Below, in pieces: positions 33,424 to 41,956 of a DNA stretch of 64,000 nt. The translations under genes were made by a program, and so were the position numbers. Under the pieces are notes generated by a model. The model made no database searches, had not been told where the DNA came from, and saw only the letters and a list, made by a program, of their open reading frames with translations. The stretch covers positions 62,001 through 126,000 of the forward strand of contig JBBRTV010000004.1 in the NCBI GenBank assembly GCA_038243995.1. The letters run 5' to 3'. The DNA is from Scleromatobacter sp038243995. Its GTDB lineage: Bacteria; Pseudomonadota; Gammaproteobacteria; Burkholderiales; Burkholderiaceae_C. The stretch's first letter is position 1. Each line of letters opens with the position of its first letter.

Positions 33424-34506
33424 ATGCTCGTCGACGACATGTCGCGGGGATCGCGAGTCATCCTCCCTGTGCAGTATCTGCGGGGCATCGCTGCCTTGCT
33501 GGTCGTGTGGCAGCACGCCAAGGGCCGCGTTCCGGGCTTCGGCGTGTTCCTGCCCTCCGACTTCGGTCTTTCCGGCGTCGATGTCTTCTTCGTCATCAGC
33601 GGATTCATCATGACCGTGACGACGGCGCGCACCGACATGACGGCGGGCAAGTTCCTGCTCAAGCGCGTCATCCGCGTCGTCCCGCTCTACTGGTTGCTGA
33701 CGTTCGCGATCGCCGTCGACTGGCTGATCCGGCCTCCCGGGCCGGCACTGGATGCGCAGGCGGTCACCGCGGCGACCGTGATCGAAAGCCTGCTGTTCAT
33801 CCCGCATTTCTCGAATGTGTTCCCGGACAAGGTGTGGCCGCTGCTGGTGCCGGGCTGGACATTGGATTTCGAGATGTTCTTCTATCTCGTCTTCGCCGCC
33901 AGCCTGTTTCTCGTGCCTTCCCGCCGACTGTCGGTGCTGACCGCCGTTCTCGGTTGCCTGGCGGCTGTCGGTGCCCTGTGGGGACCGTTCGCGGTCGCCG
34001 CGGCGCAGATCTACACCAGCCCCCTCCTGCTCGAATTCCTGGCCGGGGCCTGGATCGGCCTGTCGTACGTCGCGGGGCGGCATCGCGTGCCCGCGGTGGG
34101 TTCGCTGCTGCTCGTCGTTTTCGGCTCGATCTGCCTGCTGATGAGAGACGATCCGCCGTTCGGACAGGCCTTCCAGATCGCCGGGGCGGCGATGCTGATA
34201 TTCGGCGCAATCAATCCGCTCTTCGAGCGGATCGACTTGCCGGCATTGAGAATGTTGGGCGACAGCTCTTATTCGCTCTACCTGACACACGTTTTCGTCC
34301 TGAGTGCGATGCGTATGGCATGGCAGGCGGTCTTCTCCAGCACGCCGACGCTCCCGCATTCGATCGCCTTCGTCTCGCTGGCGCTGCCAGTTTGCGTCGG
34401 AGTCGGGTGGCTGACTTTCCGATGGATCGAAAGTCCGTTGACGCGCGGATTGACGCGGGCAGTCTCGCCCACCCGGCCAGGCCCCATGACCCCCTCACGA
34501 CACTAG
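33424..34506 (+). CDS. Acyltransferase family 3 membrane protein
   Basis: This protein of about 360 residues has around ten membrane helices. It carries LPVQYLRGIAALLVVWQHAK (active-site His in helix 1) and LSGVDVFFVISGFIM, the acyltransferase_3 signature, then FLLKRVIRVVPLYWLLT. It is likely to O-acetylate the EPS or a lipid-linked precursor. ATG 33424 was chosen 40 bases after the ugd stop; an ATG five codons later is also possible, and the frame is open into the end of ugd. It interrupts the ugd and epimerase pair. Confidence 0.87.
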   Translation: MLVDDMSRGSRVILPVQYLRGIAALLVVWQHAKGRVPGFGVFLPSDFGLSGVDVFFVISGFIMTVTTARTDMTAGKFLLKRVIRVVPLYWLLTFAIAVDWLIRPPGPALDAQAVTAATVIESLLFIPHFSNVFPDKVWPLLVPGWTLDFEMFFYLVFAASLFLVPSRRLSVLTAVLGCLAAVGALWGPFAVAAAQIYTSPLLLEFLAGAWIGLSYVAGRHRVPAVGSLLLVVFGSICLLMRDDPPFGQAFQIAGAAMLIFGAINPLFERIDLPALRMLGDSSYSLYLTHVFVLSAMRMAWQAVFSSTPTLPHSIAFVSLALPVCVGVGWLTFRWIESPLTRGLTRAVSPTRPGPMTPSRH

Positions 34507-34525
34507 CAACCTGGGATCTTCAGCA

Positions 34526-35536
34526 ATGAAAGTACTCGTCACCGGCGCCGCCGGATTCGTCGGCCTGCACGTCGCGCAACGCCTGCTGGCGCGCGGCGAC
34601 ACGGTCGTCGGCATCGACAACCTCAATGCCTACTACGATCCGGCGCTGAAGGCGTCGCGGCTCGAGCTGCTGGCGCCCGAGTCGGCGTTCCGCTTCGAGA
34701 AGCTCGATATCGCCGACGGCCCGGCGCTGCACGCGCTGTTCGCGCGCGAGCGCTTCGACTGCGTCGTCCACCTGGCCGCGCAGGCCGGCGTGCGCCATTC
34801 GATCGACAACCCGCTCGCCTACGGCGAATCCAATCTCTCGGGCTTCCTGAACGTGCTCGAGGCCTGTCGCCGCCAGCCGGTCGAGCACCTCGTCTACGCG
34901 AGCAGTTCCAGCGTCTACGGCGGCAACGCGAAGATGCCGTTCTCCGAGGCCGACAGCGTCGATCATCCGGTGAGCCTGTACGCGGCGACGAAGAAGGCCA
35001 ACGAGCTGATGGCCCACACGTACAGCCACCTGTACGGAATTCCCACGACCGGCCTGCGCTTCTTCACGGTCTACGGGCCCTGGGGCCGACCCGACATGGC
35101 CTACTTCTCGTTCACGCGCGACATCCTCGGCGGCAAGCCGATCGCGGTCTACAACGACGGCAAGATGATGCGCGACTTCACCTACATCGACGACATCGTC
35201 GATGGCGTCGTCGCCGTGCTCGACAAGCCCGCAAGCCCGGACCCCGCCTTCGATCCGATGAATCCGCACCCCGGCCGCGCGCGCGCACCGTACCGCGTCT
35301 TCAACATCGGCAACCAGGATCCGGTGGCGCTGGGCGAGTTCATCGCGACCATAGAACGCGCGCTGGGCCTCGAGGCGATCAAGGAATACAAACCGATGCA
35401 GCCAGGCGACGTCGTCGCCACGCACGCCGATGTGTCCGCCCTCGCGGCGTGGACGGGCGTCTCGCCGCGCACCCCGCTGGCTGAGGGGATCGGTCGGTTC
35501 GTCGAGTGGTATCGGCGATACTATCGGCGCACCTGA
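34526..35536 (+). CDS. UDP-glucuronate 4-epimerase-type NAD-dependent epimerase
   Basis: This 336-residue protein has LVTGAAGFVGLHVAQRLLAR, DNLNAYYDPALKASRLELL, HLAAQAGVRHSIDNPLAYGE, YASSSSVYGGNAKMPFSE, and SLYAATKKANELMAH with Tyr-x3-Lys. The DNLNxYYDxxLKxxRL block is characteristic of UDP-glucuronate 4-epimerases (CapI/LspL type). It would convert UDP-GlcA to UDP-GalA, matching the ugd gene nearby. The C-terminal half has the usual GRPDMAYFSFTRDILGGK segment. Full length. Confidence 0.92.
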   Translation: MKVLVTGAAGFVGLHVAQRLLARGDTVVGIDNLNAYYDPALKASRLELLAPESAFRFEKLDIADGPALHALFARERFDCVVHLAAQAGVRHSIDNPLAYGESNLSGFLNVLEACRRQPVEHLVYASSSSVYGGNAKMPFSEADSVDHPVSLYAATKKANELMAHTYSHLYGIPTTGLRFFTVYGPWGRPDMAYFSFTRDILGGKPIAVYNDGKMMRDFTYIDDIVDGVVAVLDKPASPDPAFDPMNPHPGRARAPYRVFNIGNQDPVALGEFIATIERALGLEAIKEYKPMQPGDVVATHADVSALAAWTGVSPRTPLAEGIGRFVEWYRRYYRRT

Positions 35537-35588
35537 CCGGTACGGGGCGGCACGCTTCGCCGGTGCGTTCGAGCCCCAAGGACATCAC

Positions 35589-36647
35589 ATGATTCTGGTC
35601 ACCGGCGGCGCCGGCTTCATCGGCAGCAACTTCGTCCTCGACTGGCTCGAGAATCACGACGAACACGTGCTCACGCTCGACGCGCTCACCTACGCAGGCA
35701 ACCTCGCGAACCTCGAACCGCTCGAAGGCGATCCGCGCCACACGTTCCAGCACGGCGACATCGGCGATCGGACGCTGGTCGACGCGCTGCTCGCGCAGCA
35801 TCGCCCGCGGGCGATCGTCAACTTCGCCGCCGAAAGCCATGTCGACCGCTCGATTCTCGGGCCGGGCGCGTTCCTGAAGACCAATATCGAAGGCACGTTC
35901 AACCTCCTCGAGTCGGCCCGCGCGTTTCACGCGACCCTCGCGGGAGACGACAAGGCGAGCTTCCGCTTCCTGCATGTGAGTACCGACGAGGTCTACGGGT
36001 CGCTGGCGCCTGACGCGGCCCCGTTCACCGAGAGCCACGCCTACGAACCCAACAGCCCTTACTCGGCGAGCAAGGCCGCGAGCGACCACCTCGTGCGCGC
36101 CTGGCACCACACTTACGGCCTGCCGGTGCTCACCACCAATTGCTCGAACAACTACGGCCCGCTGCACTTCCCCGAGAAACTCATTCCGCTGGTGATCGTC
36201 AATGCGCTCGCCGGCAAGGCGCTGCCGGTCTATGGAGACGGACTGAACGTGCGCGACTGGCTGTACGTCAAGGATCACTGTTCGGCGATCCGCACCGTCC
36301 TGGCCGGCGGCCGCGTCGGCGAAACCTACAACGTGGGGGGCGAGAACGAGAAGACCAACATCGAGATCGTGCGCGGCATCTGCGCGCTGCTCGACGAGTT
36401 CCGCCCCGATCCGGCCGGGCCGCGCGACCGCCTGATCACCTTCGTCAAGGATCGTCCGGGGCACGACCGTCGCTACGCGATCGACGCGGCCAAGCTCGCG
36501 ACGGAACTCGGCTGGCGACCGCAGGAAACCTTCGCGACCGGGCTGCGCAAGACCGTGCAGTGGTACCTCGCGAACACCGAGTGGGTCGAGGGCGTGCAGA
36601 GCGGCGCCTATCGCGACTGGGTCACGACCCACTACGCAAAGCATTGA
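35589..36647 (+). CDS. rfbB: dTDP-glucose 4,6-dehydratase
   Basis: This 352-residue protein has ILVTGGAGFIGSNFVLDWL, LDALTYAGNLANLE, FAAESHVDRSI, HVSTDEVYGSL with Thr-Asp-Glu, NSPYSASKAASDHLVRAW with Tyr-x3-Lys, and NCSNNYGP, all RmlB signatures. It converts dTDP-glucose to dTDP-4-keto-6-deoxyglucose in dTDP-L-rhamnose synthesis. The ATG at 35589 was chosen because the NAD motif starts directly after it; the upstream open frame overlaps the epimerase. It heads an rfbB-D-A-C block. Confidence 0.97.
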   Translation: MILVTGGAGFIGSNFVLDWLENHDEHVLTLDALTYAGNLANLEPLEGDPRHTFQHGDIGDRTLVDALLAQHRPRAIVNFAAESHVDRSILGPGAFLKTNIEGTFNLLESARAFHATLAGDDKASFRFLHVSTDEVYGSLAPDAAPFTESHAYEPNSPYSASKAASDHLVRAWHHTYGLPVLTTNCSNNYGPLHFPEKLIPLVIVNALAGKALPVYGDGLNVRDWLYVKDHCSAIRTVLAGGRVGETYNVGGENEKTNIEIVRGICALLDEFRPDPAGPRDRLITFVKDRPGHDRRYAIDAAKLATELGWRPQETFATGLRKTVQWYLANTEWVEGVQSGAYRDWVTTHYAKH

Positions 36648-36651
36648 GCCC

Positions 36652-37545
36652 ATGAAGATCCTCCTGTTCGGTTGCAGCGGCCAGGTCGGCTGGGAACTGC
36701 AGCGCTCCTTGCAGCCGCTGGGCGACGTGGTGGCGCTCGCCTCCCGCAGCCACGACCTGGCCGCGGATTTCTCGCACCCCGATGCGCTCGCCGCGACGGT
36801 CGAGGCGGTCGGGCCGGACGTGATCGTGAACGCCGCGGCGCATACCGCTGTCGACAAGGCCGAGTCCGAGCCGGCGCTGGCGCAGGCCATCAACGCCGAC
36901 GCTGTCGGCGTGCTGGCCCGCAGCGCGGCGGCCGCCGGCGCCTGGCTCGTCCACTACAGCACCGACTATGTCTTCGACGGCACCGGCGACCGCCCGCGCG
37001 ACGAGGCGGCCCCGACCGCGCCGCTGTCGGCCTACGGCCGCACCAAACTGGCGGGCGAGGAGCAGATCCGCGCCAGCGGCTGCAGGCACCTGATCCTGCG
37101 CACCAGCTGGGTCTACGCGGCGCGCGGCGGCAACTTCGCCAAGACGATGCTGCGCCTGGCCGGCTCGAAGACCGAGCTCGCCGTGATCGATGACCAGGTC
37201 GGCGCGCCCACCGGCGCCGATCTGCTCGCCGACCTGACGGCGCTGATGCTCCGCTCCGCGAGCGTGAACCCGGAGCTGGCCGGCACGTATCACGCGGTCG
37301 CCGCGGGCGAGACGAGCTGGTACGGCTACGCACGGCTCGTCATCGAGACGGCGCGTGCGCGGGGCGTCGCGCTGACGTTGCCACCCGGCGCGCTTGCCCC
37401 GATCTTGACCAGCGGCTATCCCACGCCGGCGCCGCGACCATTGAACTCCCGGCTCGATACGAGCAAGCTGCGGCAACGCTTCGGACTGCACCTGCCCAAC
37501 TGGGACGTCGGCGTGCGTCGCATGCTCGACGAGATCCTTCCCTGA
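36652..37545 (+). CDS. rfbD: dTDP-4-dehydrorhamnose reductase
   Basis: This 297-residue protein has ILLFGCSGQVGWELQRSL, VNAAAHTAVDKAESEP, HYSTDYVFDGTG, LSAYGRTKLAGEEQIR with Tyr-x3-Lys, and LILRTSWVYAARGGNFAKTM, all RmlD signatures. It makes dTDP-L-rhamnose by NADPH reduction, the last step of the pathway. It begins four bases after rfbB. Confidence 0.97.
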   Translation: MKILLFGCSGQVGWELQRSLQPLGDVVALASRSHDLAADFSHPDALAATVEAVGPDVIVNAAAHTAVDKAESEPALAQAINADAVGVLARSAAAAGAWLVHYSTDYVFDGTGDRPRDEAAPTAPLSAYGRTKLAGEEQIRASGCRHLILRTSWVYAARGGNFAKTMLRLAGSKTELAVIDDQVGAPTGADLLADLTALMLRSASVNPELAGTYHAVAAGETSWYGYARLVIETARARGVALTLPPGALAPILTSGYPTPAPRPLNSRLDTSKLRQRFGLHLPNWDVGVRRMLDEILP

Positions 37546-37564
37546 CCCGCTCGAAGGAATCCGC

Positions 37565-38446
37565 TTGAATCGCAAAGGCATCATCCTCGCCGGGGGCTCC
37601 GGCACGCGGCTGCATCCCGCCACGCTGGCGATCAGCAAGCAGCTGATTCCCGTGTACGACAAGCCGATGATCTACTACCCGCTCAGCGTGCTGCTGCTCG
37701 CGGGGATCCGCGAGATCCTGGTCATCAGCACGCCCCAGGACACGCCGCGCTTCGAGCAACTGCTCGGCGACGGCGCGCGCTGGGGCCTGGACCTTCGATA
37801 TGCTGTGCAGGAAAGCCCGGATGGCCTCGCGCAGGCCTTCCTGATCGGCGAGAAGTTCCTCGGTGGCGCCCCGAGCGCGCTGGTGCTGGGCGACAACATC
37901 TTCTACGGCCATGACCTCGGCAGCCGCCTGGCCGCCGCGTCGCTCCACGAGGATTGCGCGACGGTGTTCGCCTACCCCGTGACCGATCCCGAGCGCTACG
38001 GCGTCGTCGAGTTCGACGCCGCCGGCCGGGCCATCAGCCTCGAAGAAAAACCCGCCAAGGCGAAGAGTCGCTACGCCGTCACCGGCTTGTACTTCTACGA
38101 CCGGGACGTCGTCGCGCATGCCCGGGCGCTCAAGCCCAGTCCGCGCGGTGAACTCGAGATCACCGACCTGAACCGCGTCTACCTCGAGGCCGGCAAGCTC
38201 GACGTGCAGATCCTCGGCCGCGGCGACGCCTGGCTCGACACCGGCACGCACGACTCCCTGCTCGAAGCCGGCCAGTTCGTCCACACGCTGGAAAAGCGCC
38301 AGGGCCTGAAGGCCTGCTGCCCGGAGGAGATCTGCTGGCGCCAGAAGTGGATCGACGATGGCCAGCTCGCCGCGCTCGCCGCGCCGCTGGCCAAGAGCGG
38401 CTACGGCCAGTACCTGCAGCGGCTCCTGGCCGAACGCGTCTTCTGA
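37565..38446 (+). CDS. rfbA: Glucose-1-phosphate thymidylyltransferase
   Basis: This 293-residue protein starts at a TTG codon with AAGGA seven bases upstream; no ATG or GTG gives the conserved N-terminus. It contains IILAGGSGTRLHPATLAISK (nucleotide-binding loop), PVYDKPMIYYPLSVLLLAGI, VQESPDGLAQAFLIG, LGDNIFYGHDLG with the catalytic Asp, and EEKPAKAKSRYAVTGLYFYD. It makes dTDP-glucose from glucose-1-phosphate and dTTP and is normally inhibited by dTDP-rhamnose. A TTG start is a mild oddity that may lower expression of this committed step. Confidence 0.97.
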   Translation: MNRKGIILAGGSGTRLHPATLAISKQLIPVYDKPMIYYPLSVLLLAGIREILVISTPQDTPRFEQLLGDGARWGLDLRYAVQESPDGLAQAFLIGEKFLGGAPSALVLGDNIFYGHDLGSRLAAASLHEDCATVFAYPVTDPERYGVVEFDAAGRAISLEEKPAKAKSRYAVTGLYFYDRDVVAHARALKPSPRGELEITDLNRVYLEAGKLDVQILGRGDAWLDTGTHDSLLEAGQFVHTLEKRQGLKACCPEEICWRQKWIDDGQLAALAAPLAKSGYGQYLQRLLAERVF

Positions 38447-38501
38447 TTCGCTCGCCCCGCCTGCGCCCCGCCGGCTCGATCTTCCCGCCGAACTCTCAAG
38501 A

Positions 38502-39044
38502 ATGAACATCGAAACCACCGCCATCGAAGGCGTCCTGATCCTGCAGCCGAAACTCTTTGGCGATGCACGCGGCTTTTTCCTGGAAAGCTTCAACCAGCGC
38601 GCCTTCGACGAAGCGGTGGGCAAGCATGTCGACTTCGTCCAGGACAACCATTCGCGCTCGGCGCGCGGCGTCCTGCGCGGGCTGCATTTCCAGAAGGGCG
38701 AACGCGCCCAGGGCAAGCTGGTGCGCGTCGTCGCTGGATCGGTGTTCGACGTCGCCGTCGACATCCAGCGGGCGAGCCCGACCTTCGGTCGCTGGGTCGG
38801 TGTCGAGCTGAATGCCGACAATCACCGGCAGTTGTGGGTGCCGCCGGGCCTGGCGCACGGCTTCCTCGTGCTGAGCGAGAGCGCCGACTTCCTCTACAAG
38901 ACGACCGAGTACTACTCGCCGCAGGACGAAGGGGCCGTGCGCTGGGACGATCCGGACCTGGCGATCGCGTGGCCCGACATCGGCGAGCCGCCCAGGTTGT
39001 CCGCCAAGGACGCCGTCGCGCCGCGCTTGAACGAATTGCCGTAA
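38502..39044 (+). CDS. rfbC: dTDP-4-dehydrorhamnose 3,5-epimerase
   Basis: This 180-residue cupin-fold protein has GVLILQPKLFGDARGFFLES, VQDNHSRSARGVLRGLHFQK with the catalytic His, and VAVDIQRASPTFGRWVGVEL, then WVPPGLAHGFLVLSE and YKTTEYYSPQDE, as in RmlC. It epimerises dTDP-4-keto-6-deoxyglucose at C3 and C5. ATG 38502 gives the family's usual length. It closes the rhamnose block, after which a 173-base non-coding region suggests a fresh promoter. Confidence 0.97.
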   Translation: MNIETTAIEGVLILQPKLFGDARGFFLESFNQRAFDEAVGKHVDFVQDNHSRSARGVLRGLHFQKGERAQGKLVRVVAGSVFDVAVDIQRASPTFGRWVGVELNADNHRQLWVPPGLAHGFLVLSESADFLYKTTEYYSPQDEGAVRWDDPDLAIAWPDIGEPPRLSAKDAVAPRLNELP

Positions 39045-39093
39045 CACTCTGAAAACACGGCGGCGACCTACAGACGAACTCTATGTTGCGCTG

Positions 39094-39105
39094 CGACAAT
39101 TGTCG
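39094..39105. promoter_or_regulatory. 12-base palindrome upstream of the nucleotidyltransferase gene
   Basis: CGACAATTGTCG is a perfect palindrome in the 173-base gap between rfbC and the gene at 39218. It could be a repressor or activator site for the second half of the locus. No factor is assigned. Confidence 0.3.
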
Positions 39106-39217
39106 TTGAGACGTCACCGGTTTTCACGATGATGCATGCGCCGGCTTCCTGATTTCGGCAGCGTGCCTCGGTGTCCTCGACGGTGTCGGTCGATCAACCC
39201 AGAACAAAGGAACTGCG

Positions 39218-40321
39218 ATGGCGAAAGCCATGATTCTCGCCGCGGGGCAGGGCACCCGCGTGCGTCCGCTGACCAAATACATGCCCAAGCCGATGATTCC
39301 CATCCTCGGCAAGCCCGTGCTCGAGTACCTCGTCGAACATCTCGCACGCTACGGCGTGAAGGAGATCATGATCAACGTCGCGTATTCGCACTGGAAGATC
39401 GAGAACTATTTCGGCAACGGCTCGCGTTGGGGAGTGGAGATCGGCTACTCCTTCGAAGGCAGGCGCGAGCACGGCGAAATAGTGCCCAACCCGAAGGGTT
39501 CGGCCGGCGGCATGCGCAAGATCCAGGATCACAGCGGCTTCTTCGACGAAACCACCATCGTGCTGTGCGGCGACGCCATCATCGACCTCGACATCGGCGC
39601 CGCGCTGCACGAGCATCGCAGCAAGAAGGCGATCGCCAGCGTCGTCACCCTCGAGGTGCCGCTCGAAGAGGTGAAGAACTACGGCATCGTCTGCGCCGAC
39701 AAGGAAGGGCGCGTCACGTCCTTCCAGGAGAAGCCGTCTCCGGCCGAGGCGCTCTCCAACCTCGCCAGCACCGGCATCTACATCTTCGAGCCGGAGGTGA
39801 TGGATCTCATCCCGTCCGGCCAGGTGTTCGACATCGGCAGCCAGCTCTTCCCGCTGCTGGCAGAAAAGGGCCTGCCGTTCTACGCGCAGAGCCGCTGGTT
39901 CAACTGGATCGACATCGGGCGCGTCACCGATTACTGGGCCGTCTGCCAGCGCGTGCTGCGCGGCGAAGTCGCCCAGATGGACATGCCGGGCCGCGAAGTG
40001 CGCCCTGGCGTCTGGGTCGGCCTGAACACCAACATCGATTTCGACCAGGTCAGCATCACCGGCCCGGTGTACATCGGCTCGTCGACCGAGGTCGAAGCCG
40101 GCGCCACGATCGTGGGTCCGGCCTGGCTGGGCAACGGGTGCGTCCTGCGACGTGACAGCAAATTGGTACGGAGCATACTTTTCGACTACACACGGCTGTC
40201 CCGAGGCGAGTTGCTCGAAGATATGATCGTCTCACCGCAATACTGCGTCGACCGGCACGGCAACACCACCTATCCCGGCGACGAGGGCAACACCTTGCGC
40301 TGGGGCGACGCGCGCGCCTGA
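39218..40321 (+). CDS. NDP-sugar pyrophosphorylase-like protein with left-handed beta-helix
   Basis: This 367-residue protein has AMILAAGQGTRVRPLTKYMP (nucleotide loop), KPMIPILGKPVLEYL, LCGDAIIDLDIGAALHEH with the catalytic Asp, and FQEKPSPAEALSNLASTGIY in the N-terminal transferase domain (residues 1-240). The C-terminal 120 residues contain hexapeptide-like repeats (VWVGLNTNIDFDQVSITGPV, YIGSSTEVEAGATIVGPAWL) forming a left-handed beta-helix. The architecture matches mannose-1-phosphate guanylyltransferase or glucose-1-phosphate nucleotidyltransferase-like proteins. With manC next door it may be a second NDP-sugar supplier; the nucleotide and sugar are not certain. Confidence 0.88.
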   Translation: MAKAMILAAGQGTRVRPLTKYMPKPMIPILGKPVLEYLVEHLARYGVKEIMINVAYSHWKIENYFGNGSRWGVEIGYSFEGRREHGEIVPNPKGSAGGMRKIQDHSGFFDETTIVLCGDAIIDLDIGAALHEHRSKKAIASVVTLEVPLEEVKNYGIVCADKEGRVTSFQEKPSPAEALSNLASTGIYIFEPEVMDLIPSGQVFDIGSQLFPLLAEKGLPFYAQSRWFNWIDIGRVTDYWAVCQRVLRGEVAQMDMPGREVRPGVWVGLNTNIDFDQVSITGPVYIGSSTEVEAGATIVGPAWLGNGCVLRRDSKLVRSILFDYTRLSRGELLEDMIVSPQYCVDRHGNTTYPGDEGNTLRWGDARA

Positions 40322-40396
40322 CCCGCGCGGGTGCGCTGCCTGCGGTGCAGGGCGCCGTCTCAGGCCCCGTCTTCCCCATACCTGAAAGCGTCCCGA

Positions 40397-41842
40397 ATGT
40401 CAGCATCCATTTCGATTCAGCCCGTCATCATGGCCGGAGGCAGCGGAACGCGTCTCTGGCCATTGTCCCGGTCGGGCTTTCCGAAGCAGTTTCTCGCGCT
40501 CGCCGGCGACGACAGCCTTTTCCAGCAGGCCGTGGCCCGGCTCAATGCGCTGGAGGCGGCCGACATCGCCGTCGAAGCGCCCTTGATCGTCGGCAACGCG
40601 GAACATCGCTTCCTCGCGCTGGAGCAATTGCGCGAACAGGGCGTCGAACCGGCGGCCGTGATCCTCGAGCCGGTGGGCCGCAATACCGCCCCCGCATTGA
40701 CGCTGGCCGCGCTCGCCGCGCGCGATGGCGGTGCCGATCCGGTGCTCGTCGTGTCGCCGGCCGACCAGACGGTCACCGATGGCGCGGCGTTCACCGAGGC
40801 CCTGCAGAAAGCCATTCGAGGCGCGGCGGACGGCGCGATCGTCATCCTCGGCATCACGCCCGATGCGCCCGAGACCGGCTACGGCTACATCCGCAGCGTG
40901 CCGGGCGAAGGCCTGGACAAGGTCGCCCAGTTCGTCGAGAAGCCCGACGCCGAGACGGCGGCGCGCTACCTGGCCGAGGGCGACTACACCTGGAACTCCG
41001 GCATGTTCGTGCTGCGGGCGTCGGTGTGGCTGAAGGCGCTCGAGCGCTTCCGCCCCGACATCCTCAAGGCGACCCTGGTGGCCTGGAACGACCGCAAGCC
41101 CGACGCGCGCTTCGTGCGCCCCACGCGCGAAGCCTTCCTGGCCGTGCCTGCGGAATCCGTCGACTACGCGGTGATGGAGCACTGTCCCGGCAGCGAGTTC
41201 GACATCCGCATGGTGCCGCTGAACGCCGGCTGGAACGACCTCGGGGCCTGGGACGCCGTCTGGCAGGTCGCCGCGAAAGATGCCGCCGGCAATTCGTCAG
41301 TGGGTGACGTGATGTTCGAGGACAGCCGCAACACGCTCGTCCATGCCACCGGTCGGCTGGTCACCACCGTCGGGCTCGACAACGTCGTGATCGTCGAAAC
41401 CGCCGACGCCATCCTGGTCGCGCACCGCGACCGCAGCCAGGACGTGAAGAAGCTCGTCGCCCGACTCGACAAGGGCGGACGTTCCGAGCATTCGCTGCAT
41501 CGCAAGGTGCATCGTCCCTGGGGCTGGTACGACAGCATAGACATGGGTTCGCGCTTCCAGGTCAAGCGCATCATGGTCAAGCCGGGTGCGACCCTGAGCC
41601 TGCAGATGCATCACCACCGCGCGGAGCACTGGATCGTCGTCCAGGGTACGGCCGAAGTCACATGCGGCGACCGCAAGCTCATCCTGACGGAGAACCAGAG
41701 CACGTATATCCCGCTCGGCGAGACCCACCGCCTCGCCAACCCGGGCAAGCTGCCGCTGGAAATCATCGAAGTGCAGTCGGGTTCGTACCTCGGGGAGGAC
41801 GACATCGTCCGGTTCGAGGACACCTACGGCCGCACCACCTGA
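40397..41842 (+). CDS. manC: Mannose-1-phosphate guanylyltransferase/mannose-6-phosphate isomerase
   Basis: This 481-residue bifunctional protein has an N-terminal guanylyltransferase domain (PVIMAGGSGTRLWPLSRSGF, PKQFLALAGDDSLFQ, LVVSPADQTVTD, FVEKPDAETAARYL) and a C-terminal cupin isomerase domain (RPWGWYDSIDMGSRFQVKRI, SLQMHHHRAEHWIVVQGTAE, NQSTYIPLGETHRLANPGKL). It makes GDP-mannose, which feeds gmd and fcl. Phosphomannomutase is not in the window. I chose the ATG at 40397 because the nucleotide-binding strand starts there. Confidence 0.96.
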   Translation: MSASISIQPVIMAGGSGTRLWPLSRSGFPKQFLALAGDDSLFQQAVARLNALEAADIAVEAPLIVGNAEHRFLALEQLREQGVEPAAVILEPVGRNTAPALTLAALAARDGGADPVLVVSPADQTVTDGAAFTEALQKAIRGAADGAIVILGITPDAPETGYGYIRSVPGEGLDKVAQFVEKPDAETAARYLAEGDYTWNSGMFVLRASVWLKALERFRPDILKATLVAWNDRKPDARFVRPTREAFLAVPAESVDYAVMEHCPGSEFDIRMVPLNAGWNDLGAWDAVWQVAAKDAAGNSSVGDVMFEDSRNTLVHATGRLVTTVGLDNVVIVETADAILVAHRDRSQDVKKLVARLDKGGRSEHSLHRKVHRPWGWYDSIDMGSRFQVKRIMVKPGATLSLQMHHHRAEHWIVVQGTAEVTCGDRKLILTENQSTYIPLGETHRLANPGKLPLEIIEVQSGSYLGEDDIVRFEDTYGRTT

Positions 41843-41911
41843 ATGACGCAAGTCGTCCCCCGCCCGCGCTTCTTCGATCGCGCGACCAGGCCAGCCCCCA
41901 GGACGCCGTGC

Positions 41912-41927
41912 TGGCGCGAATCTCGCT
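41912..41927 (+). promoter_or_regulatory. Weak candidate sigma-54 promoter upstream of epsB
   Basis: TGGCGC-N5-TCGCT keeps GG and GC with ten bases between, like the candidate upstream of epsD (both begin TGGCGC and end GCT). It would start transcription near 41937, twenty bases before the epsB ATG. The -12 half is poor, so this is tentative. Confidence 0.22.
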
Positions 41928-41956
41928 TCGGTCGTTCCCCGCCCTGACGCTCGAAG